Assembly: GCA_933228675.1 (NCBI GenBank)
Contig: OW121740.1
Location: 127,545,630 to 127,609,629 of the forward strand
DNA from: Stomorhina lunata
Lineage: Eukaryota; Arthropoda; Insecta; Diptera; Rhiniidae
Direction of reading: 5' to 3'
DNA length: 64,000 nt
Of this stretch, positions 56,193-64,000 are shown piece by piece. Under the pieces are notes generated by a model that was given only the letters and a program-made list of their open reading frames with translations, was not told the origin of the DNA and searched no databases. Position 1 is the first letter of the stretch. Every line of letters starts with the position of its first letter. A program made the translations under genes and the position numbers.

Positions 56193-59100
56193 GTTCTTTA
56201 ACAACAAATTTTCTATAGAAAATTCTTTAACCAAAAAATCTTCTAAAAAGGTTTATCTATACAAAATTCTTTAAGAAAAAAATTTTTATAAAAAATTCTT
56301 TAACAAAAAATTTTCTATAGAAAATTCTTTAACAAAAAATTTTCCATAGAAAATTCTTGAACAAAAAATTTTCTATAGAAAATTCTTGAACAAAAAATTT
56401 TCTATAGAAAATTCTTGAACAAAAAATTTTCTATAGAAAATTCTTGAACAAAAAATTTTCTAAAGAAAATTCTTTAACAAAAAATTTTCTAAAGAAAATT
56501 CTTTAACAAAAAATTTTCTAAAGAATATTCTTAAACAAAAATTTTTCTAAAGAAAATTCTTAAACAAAAAATTTTCTAAAGAATATTCTTAAACAAAAAT
56601 TTTTCTAAAGAAAATTCTTAAACAAAAAATTTTCTATAGAAAATTCTTGAACAAAAATTTTTCTAAAGAAAATTCTTAAACAAAAAATTTTCTATAGAAA
56701 ATTCTTTAACAAAAAATTTTCTAAAGAAAATTCTTTAACAAAAAATTTTCTATAGAAAATTCTTGAACAAAAAATTTTCTATAGAAAATTCTAGAACAAA
56801 AAATTTTCTATAGAAAATTCTTGAACAAAAAATTTTCTATAGAAAATTCTTGAACAAAAAATTTTCTAAAGAAAATTCTTTAACAAAAAATTTTCTAAAG
56901 AAAATTCTTTAACAAAAAATTTTCTAAAGAATATTCTTAAACAAAAATTTTTCTAAAGAAAATTCTTAAACAAAAAATTTTCTATAGAAAATTCTTGAAC
57001 AAAAAATTTTTTGTAGAAAATTCTTGAACAAAAAATTTTCTAAAGAAAATTTTTTAACAAAAAATTTTCTAAAGAAAATTCTTTAACAAAAAATTTTCTA
57101 AAGAATATTCTTAAACAAAAATTTTTCTAAAGAAAATTCTTAAACAAAAAATTTTCTATAGAAAATTCTTGAACAAAAATTTTTCTAAAGAAAATTCTTA
57201 AACAAAAAATTTTCTATAGAAAATTCTTGAACAAAAAATTTTCTATAGAAAATTCTTTAACAAAAAATTTTCTATAGAAAATTCTTTAACAAAAAATTTT
57301 CTATAGAAAATTCTTTAACCAAAAATTTTTTAAAGAAAATTCTTTAACAAAAAATTTTCTATAGAAAATTCTTTAACAAAAAATTTTATAAAGAAAATTC
57401 TTTAACAAAAAATTTTTTATAGAAAATTCTTTAACAAAACATTTTCTATAGAAAAAGTCTTTAACCAAAAATTTTTTAAAGAATATTCTTTAACAAAAAA
57501 TTTTCTATAGAAAATTCTTTAACAAAAAATTTTCTATAGAAAATTCTTTAACAAAAAATTTTTTATAGAAAATTCTTTAACAAAAAATTTTCTATAGAAA
57601 ATTCTTTAACAAAAAATTTTCTATAGAAAATTCTTTCACAAAAAATTTTCTATAGAAAATTCTTTAACAAAAAATTTTCTATAGAAAATTCTTTAACAAA
57701 AAATTTTCTATAGAAAATTCTTTAACAAAAAATTTTCTATAGAAAATTCTTTAACAAAAAATTTTCTATAGAAAATTCTTTAACAAAAAATTTTCTATAG
57801 AAAATTCTTTAACAAAAAATTTTCTATAGAAAATTCTTTAACAAAAAATTTTCTATAGAAAATTCTTTAACAAAAAATTTTCTATAGAAAATTCTTTAAC
57901 AAAAAATTTTCTATAGAAAATTCTTTAACAAAAAATTTTCTATAGAAAATTCTTTAACAAAAAATTTTCTATAGAAAATTCTTTAACAAAAAATTTTTTA
58001 TAGAAAATTCTTTAACAAAAAATTTTCTATAGAAAATTCTTTAACAAAAAATTTTCTATAGAAAATTCTTTAACAAAAAATTTTCTATAGAAAATTCTTT
58101 AACAAAAAATTTTCTATAGAATATTCTTTAACAAAACATTTTCTATGGAAAATTATTAAACAAAAAATGTTCTATTGAAAATTCTTTAACAAAAATTTTC
58201 TATAGAAAATGCTTTAACAAAAAATTTTCTATAGAAAATTCTTTAACAAAAAATTTTCTATAGAAAATGCTTTAACAAAAAATTTTCTATAGAAAATTCT
58301 TTAACAAAAAATTTTCTATAGAATATTCTTTAACAAAAATTTTTCTATAGAAAATTCTTTAACAAAAAATTTTCTATAGAAAATTCTTTAACAAAAAATT
58401 TTCTATAGAAAATTCTTTAACAAAAAATTTTCTATAGAAAATTCTTTAACAAAAAATTTTCTATAGAAAATTCTTTAACAAAAAATTTTCTATAGAAAAT
58501 TCTTTAACAAAAAATTTTCTATAGAAAATTCTTTAACAAAAAATTTTCTATAGAAAATTCTTTAACAAAAAATTTTCTATAGAAAATTCTTTAACAAAAA
58601 ATTTTCTATAGAAAATTCTTTAACAAAAAATTTTCTATAGAAAATTCTTGAACAAAAAATTTTCTATAGAAAATTCTTAAACAAAAAATTTTCTATAGAA
58701 AATTCTTGAACAATAAATTTTCTATAGAAAATTCTTGAACAATAAATTTTCTATAGAAAATTCTTGAACAAAAAATTTTCTATAGAAAATTCTTTAACAA
58801 AAAATTTTCTATAGAAAATTCTTTAACAAAAAATTTTCTATAGAAAATTCTTTAACAAAAAATTTTCTATAGAAAATTCTTTAACAAAAAATTTTCTATA
58901 GAAAATTCTTTAACAAAAAATTTTCTATAGAAAATTCTTTAACAAAAAATTTTCTATAGAAAATTCTTTAACAAAAAATTTTCTATAGAAAATTCTTTAA
59001 CAAAAAATTTTCTATAGAAAATTCTTTAACAAAAAATTGTCTATACGAAATTCTTTAACAAAAAATTTTCTATAGAAAATTCTTTAACAAAAAATTTTCT

Positions 59101-60018
59101 ATAGAAAATTCTTTAACAAAAAATTTTCTATAGAAAATTCTTTAACAAAAAATTTTCTATAGAAAATTCTTTCACAAAAAATTTTCTATAGAAAATTCTT
59201 TCACAAAAAATTTTCTATAGAAAATTCTTGAACAAAAAATTTTCTATAGAAAATTCTTTAACAAAAAATTTTCTATAGAAAAAGTCTTTAACAAAAAATT
59301 TTTTAAAGAAAATTCTTTAACAAAAAATTTTCTAAAGAATATTCATAAACAAAAATTTTTCTAAAGAAAATTCTTAAACAAAAAATTTTCTGTAGAAAAT
59401 TCTTGAACAAAAATTTTTCTAAAGAAAATTCTTAAACAAAAAATTTTCTATAAAAAATTCTTGAACAAAAAATTTTCTATAGAAAATTCTTTAACAAAAA
59501 ATTTTCTATAGAAAATTCTTTAACAAAAAATTTTCTATAGAAAATTCTTTGAAAAAAAAATTTTCTATAGAAAATTCTTTAACAAAAAATTTTCTATAGA
59601 AAATTCTTTAACAAAAAATTTTCTATAGAAAATTCTTTAACAAAAAATTTTTTATAGAAAATTCTTTAACAAAAAATTTTCTATAGAAAATTCTTTAACA
59701 AAAAAATTTCTATAGAAAATTCTTTAACAAAAAATTTTTTATAGAAAAAGTCTTTAACAAAAAATTTTTTAAAGAAAATTCTTTAACAAAAAATTTTCTA
59801 TAGAATATTCTTTAACAAAACATTTTCTATGGAAAATTGTTAAACAAAAAATTTTCTATTGAAAATTCTTTAACAAAAATTTTCTATAGAAAATGCTTTA
59901 ACAAAAAATTTTCTATAGAAAATTCTTTAACAAAAAATTTTCTATAGAATATTCTTTAACAAAAAATTTTCTATAGAAAATTCTTTAACAAAAAATTTTC
60001 TATAGAAAATTCTTTAAT
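56193..60018 (+). repeat. Satellite array 9, 29-bp unit
   Basis: About 130 tandem 29-bp units of AACAAAAAATTTTCTATAG plus AAAATTCTTT. The homogeneous core lies at about 57,480-59,280. The left third carries TCTAAAGAATATTCTTAAAC variants in repeating combinations. A block with ACAAAACATTTTCTATGG at 58,131 recurs at about 59,815 (1,684 bp, about 58 units), followed by the same odd units. It shares the TTTTCTATAGAAAA core with the 31/35-mers but has CTTTAACAAA where they have TATCGA. Confidence 0.97.
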
Positions 60019-60020
60019 TT

Positions 60021-60382
60021 TTCAAAAAGAAGTGTATTTGCATTTGATCCCAAACCTGTTACATTTATTTATTAATGTAACAGATCAATTTATTGATAAA
60101 AAGCCAAAAAATGTTTGCGGAGAAACCAAATTCCTCGACGCGTTTCGATGGTTGGTTAAGCCATCTCTTCAGGAGGATTATCCCCAATTTAGACAGATCG
60201 AAAACCCTGTCTAAATTGGGGATAATCCTCCTGAAGAGATGGCTTAACCAACCATCGAAACGCGTCGAGGAATTTGGTTTCTCCGCAAACATTTTTTGGC
60301 TTTTTATCAATAAATTGATCTGTTACATTAATAAATAAATGTAACAGGTTTGGGATCAAATGCAAATACACTTCTTTTTGAA
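60021..60382. mobile_element. Intact long palindrome (foldback-type element), copy C
   Basis: Two 176-bp arms (60,021-60,196 and 60,207-60,382) are perfect reverse complements by eye around a 10-bp centre ATCGAAAACC. The arms begin TTCAAAAAGAAGTGTATTTG and include GCGGAGAAACCAAATTCC, TCGACGCGTTTCGATGGTTG and CCCCAATTTAGACAG. On the right the element continues with TAATATTTACATCCCGACTA. That extension also appears (inverted) in copy D, so it is the real element end; at the left it is replaced by satellite. Translated frames on the two strands are identical because of the symmetry and do not indicate a protein. Confidence 0.95.
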
Positions 60383-60880
60383 TAATATTTACATCCCGAC
60401 TAATTTGTTATTTTTTGAAAATTCTTTAAAAAAAAATTTTCTATAGAAAATTCTTTAATAAAAATTCTATAGAAAATTCTTTAACAAAAAATTTTCTATA
60501 GAAAGTTCTTTAACAAAAAATTTATATCGAAATTTTTTTTAATAAAATATAAATAACGAAAATGTTCTATAAAAAATTTTAATATTTTTTATAGAAAATT
60601 TTCGATTTTCGATATTTAAATTTTTTAAAGAAAATTTTCGATATTAAAATTTAAAAAAAAGAATTTTCGATATTAAAATTTCTAAAAAAAAATTTTCAAT
60701 ATTAAATTTTTTTGTAGAAATTTTCGATCGAAATTTTTCTATTAAAAATTTCAATATCAAAAATTTTCTTTAAAAAAATTTTTATATCAAAAATTTTCTA
60801 TACAAAATTTTAATATCGAAAATTTTCTATAAAAATTTTAATATCGAAATTTTTTATAAAAAATTTGGTAATTCTTCAAT
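60383..60880 (+). repeat. Transition from 29-mers to TATCGA-type degenerate satellite
   Basis: After the palindrome and its end sequence (to about 60,404), a few 29-mers in the same orientation as before continue to about 60,520. They then turn into diverged units with TTCGATATTAAAATTT and later TAATATCGAAAATTTTCTAT. Orientation appears to change once near 60,720. Confidence 0.75.
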
Positions 60881-61985
60881 ACTATCGAATTAACAAAATG
60901 GTTGTGGAATTTTCAAACAATTTCCAATTAGTTATATATTTATTTTCAACAAAATAATAGCATTTCTTTCACTAAAAAGGGTAATTTAACAATTAGAGTC
61001 AACATTACCCGAAACCCCAACAGTAAAATATTGGTCTCACAAACAATTTGTTTTGATTTTCACAGAAAATTAACATGTCTTATTAGATTTTATGTTTCCC
61101 CTTAAAATTTTCACTTTCATTTTCATTTAAATTCACTCGTACCTTAAGATAGACGATATAATAAAATCAAACCAAATTCAGAAACTGAAAAGAATTCACA
61201 CGCTCCATTTGGCCATTGAGGATTGATTCAAGGCACAAAAAAGCCCAAATGCATTCGAAATGGTCTTTAAAACAAACATTTTGATCAAACATTGAATGAA
61301 CTGAGACCAATTCACTCTTGTCTTGTATAAAATAGATTTACAATGAAGTTGCATCAAAACAAGTTGCAACAATACAAAAAGAAGGAATTGCATGAACAGT
61401 TTGTTGTTGTTTAAACATTAAAATATTTTGTATAAATAATCTTTATTTCTTTTCTGAATTTAATTTTTTTGTTAGATTTTTTGTTTTTTATTGCAAAGAT
61501 GGACACAATTTTATTTTATTTGCAACATATTCGTATCTGTTCATTTGTTGACTCATTTTATTCCTCTTGGTTTCTTTGTTTGTTGCAAGCAGCCAAATGC
61601 TCTCTAATAAAAAACAAGCGTACACTATAAATAAATAGACATCTTCATATGTGAATTTGAAACTGAATCTGCATTTGAAATTTGTTTGAATTTTAAGCCT
61701 GTGAATGAACTTAACATGAATATGAAATAAAAATTTCGGTATGTTTTTATTGCAGTTGTTAAAGTTTTTTTTTTAAATAAACAACAAAAAAAAAAAAACA
61801 GATTTCTCTGTCAGTTGGTCAGATTTATAAAATGTGGGGAAAAATCCACTGAGTCAATTGAATATAAAATAGAAACATAATAAACTAAAAAGTCATAAGG
61901 TGGCATGAAACATAAACTATCCAATTAGATATGTACCCTACTGTAGGTACATAAGACTGGCTCCAAGAAAAAAACAAATGAAAAA
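60881..61985. other. Unique spacer between palindrome copies C and D
   Basis: AT-rich, with no gene or transposon signal. It lies between the right arm of copy C and the inverted half copy D, so it would be the loop of a larger (about 2-kb) hairpin. Confidence 0.55.
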
Positions 61986-62095
61986 AGACATTTTTCATTG
62001 AAAATATTTAATAATGAAAATTTTCAATAAGAAAGTAATAATATCGAAAATTAAAAAATAACGAAATTTAATATCGAAAACTTTTTAAGAAAAGT
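61986..62095 (+). repeat. Degenerate satellite preceding copy D
   Basis: Diverged units such as AATGAAAATTTTCAATAAG and AATATCGAAAATTAAAAAAT. Short and poorly bounded. Confidence 0.6.
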
Positions 62096-62260
62096 TTAAT
62101 CAAAAAATAACAAAATAGTCGGGATGTAAATATTATTCAAAAAGAAGTGTATTTGCATTTGATCCCAAACCTGTTACATTTATTTATTAATGTAACAGAT
62201 CAATTTATTGATAAAAAGCCAAAAAATGTTTGCGGAGAAACCAAATTCCTCGACGCGTTT
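62096..62260 (+). mobile_element. Half copy D of the palindromic element, with its true end
   Basis: Begins TAGTCGGGATGTAAATATTA, the outer end seen inverted at 60,385-60,404. It then follows the left arm base for base through GAAGTGTATTTGCATTTGAT, GCGGAGAAACCAAATTCC and CTCGACGCGTTT, and stops abruptly at 62,260 before the GATGGTTGG part. Identity to copy C looks near perfect, so both are recent. Confidence 0.93.
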
Positions 62261-64000
62261 TAAGTTTAATATAAAAAATTAAAACCTTGAACATCAAAAA
62301 TTTTCTTTAAAAAATTTTAGTATCAAAAATTTTCTTCAAAAAGTTTTATTATTGAAAATTTTCTTTGAAAAATTTAATATCGAAAATTTTCTATAAAAAT
62401 TTTTAATATCGAAAATTTTCTATAACAAATTTTAATATCGATAAAAAAATTTAATATCGAAAATTTTCCATAAAAAATTGTTACATTGAAAATTTTAATG
62501 TCAAAAATTTTTTTTTGAAGAATTTTAATATCGAAAATTTTCTATAAAAAAATTTAGTACCGAAAATTTTCTATAAAAAGTTTTAATATTGAAAAACTTC
62601 TAAAAAAAATTTTAATACTGAAAATTTTCTATTAAATATTTTAATGCCAAAAACTTTCTATAAAAAATTTTAATATCGAAAATTTTCTCAAAAAATTTAA
62701 TATCGAAAATTTTCTTTGAAAAATTTTAATATCGAAATTTTTTTACAAACAATTTTAATATCAAGCTTTTTTTATAAAAAATATTAATATGGAAAATTTT
62801 TTATAAAAAAGTTTAATATCGAAAATTTTCTATAAAAAATTTTGATATCGAAAATTTTCGATAAAAAATTTTAATGTCAAAAATTTTCAATGAAAAATTT
62901 TGATATCGAAAATTTTCTATTAAAAATTTAATATCGAAAATTTTAATACTGAAAATTTTCTATAAAATATTTTAATACCGATAATTTTCTATAAAAATTT
63001 AAATACCGAAAATTTTCTATAAAAATTTAAATATCGAAAATTTTCTTTAAAAAATTTTAATATCGAAAATTTTATATAAAAAATGTTAAAATCGAAAATT
63101 TTTTCTATAAAAAACTTAAATACTGAAAACTTTCTATAATGAATATTTTCTAAAAAATTTCAATATCAAAAATTTTCTAAAAAAAAATTATAATACAACA
63201 AATTTAGCAATTTCCAAAATTTTTTGTCAAAAATTTTAATATCAAGCATTTTTTATAAAAAATATCAATATCGAAATTTTCTATAAAAAATTTTAATATC
63301 GAAAATTTTCTATAAAAAATTTGTATATCGAAAATTTTCAAAAAAAATTTTTATGTCAAATATTTTCAATGAAAAATTTTGATATTGAAAATTTTCTAGA
63401 AATCAATTTAATATCGAAAATTTTAATACTAAAAATTTTCTATAAAATATTTTAATACCGAAAATTTTCTATAAAAATTTAAGTACCGAAAATTTTCTAT
63501 AAAAATTTTAATGTTAAAAATTTAAATATCGAAAATTTTCTTAAAAAAATTTTAATATCAAAAATTTTATATAAAATATTTTAATATCGAAAATTTTTTC
63601 TATAAAAAATTTAAATACTAAAAACTTTCTAAAATAAATTTTAATATCGAAAATTTTCTAAAAAATTTTTAAACCAAAAATTTTCTATAAAATAATATAA
63701 TACAAAAAATTTTGCAATTTCCAAAATTTTTTGTAAAAAATTTTAATATCAAGCATTTTTTATTAAAAAAATTAATATCGAAAATTTTCTATAGAAAATT
63801 TTAATATCAAAAATTTTCTATAAAAAATTTTTATATCCAAAATTTTCGATAACAAATTTTAATGTCAAAAATTTTCAATGAAAAATTTTGATATCGAAAA
63901 TTTTCTATAAAAAAATTTAATATCTAAAATTTTAATACTGAAAATTTTCTATAAAATATTTTAATACCGAAAATTTTCTATAAAAATTTAAGTACCGAAA
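62261..64000 (+). repeat. Satellite array 11 with ~500-bp higher-order repeat
   Basis: Diverged 29-31-bp units of TTTAATATCGAAAATTTTC plus TATAAAAAA. Superimposed is a long-period repeat: TCAAGC followed by a T run occurs at 62,761, 63,242 and 63,749, and TTTTAATACT at 62,941, 63,421 and 63,930, giving periods of 480-481 and 507-509 bp with the same order of odd units. The array runs off the right edge of the window. Confidence 0.93.

Noticed and set aside
60032..60371. Four open frames with identical peptides on both strands
   Set aside because: The identity is a direct result of the perfect palindrome. Similarity to each other is not evidence of coding.

Overview
The window is repeat-dominated, very AT-rich animal DNA with no intact host gene that I can recognise. 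Long CAG/CAA runs, jockey-, RTE/CR1- and BEL/Pao-type retroelement fragments, mariner and hAT transposons, and the TATACCCTTC/GTCCGTCC type of dispersed repeat all suggest a higher fly (Diptera, probably Brachycera and perhaps a calyptrate). This is an inference from repeat content, not a species call.

About a third of the window is tandem satellite DNA. Positions 2.9-24 kb hold six large arrays of 31-, 32- or 35-bp units, 56-60 kb holds a 29-bp array, and 60.4-64 kb holds a degenerate 29-31-bp array. All share the palindromic core TTTTCTATAGAAAA, and most also carry TATCGA or TATCGATA, so they look like one satellite superfamily. Orientation flips repeatedly: 31-mers run one way at 11.5-14.3 kb and the other way at 15.2-16.9 kb; 35-mers run one way at 17-20.4 kb and the other way at 21.6-23.8 kb; two small 21-bp arrays (25.2 and 31.2 kb) each reverse in the middle. 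A long palindromic element, intact at 60,021-60,382 (two 176-bp arms, 10-bp centre), leaves remnants at 4.4, 9.5 and 62.1 kb, always inside or at the edge of a satellite array. The best reading is a foldback-type transposon family whose inverted arms are, or became, satellite arrays.

The left end (0-1.6 kb) holds a broken mariner-type transposase and a fainter Tc1-like remnant. Positions 26-36 kb are older dispersed DNA with three LINE remnants, one internally deleted LINE bounded by a 13-bp target-site duplication, and two short inverted-repeat elements. At 36.7-39.7 kb a 2.95-kb inverted-repeat element carries two copies of a smaller MITE in opposite orientation.

Positions 41.8-47 kb are a nested stack of transposons: a hAT-type element with an 8-bp duplication, containing a second element with tRNA-like promoter boxes, beside a 2.3-kb long-TIR element that holds a conserved ORF and its own Harbinger-like MITE. 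Positions 47.3-51.5 kb hold tandem 130-150-bp blocks, an RTE/CR1-type remnant and a second copy of the tRNA-box element. Positions 53.2-54.9 kb are an internally deleted BEL/Pao retrotransposon with a 5-bp duplication and a complete 3' LTR. Stretches between these are AT-rich spacers where I see no gene.
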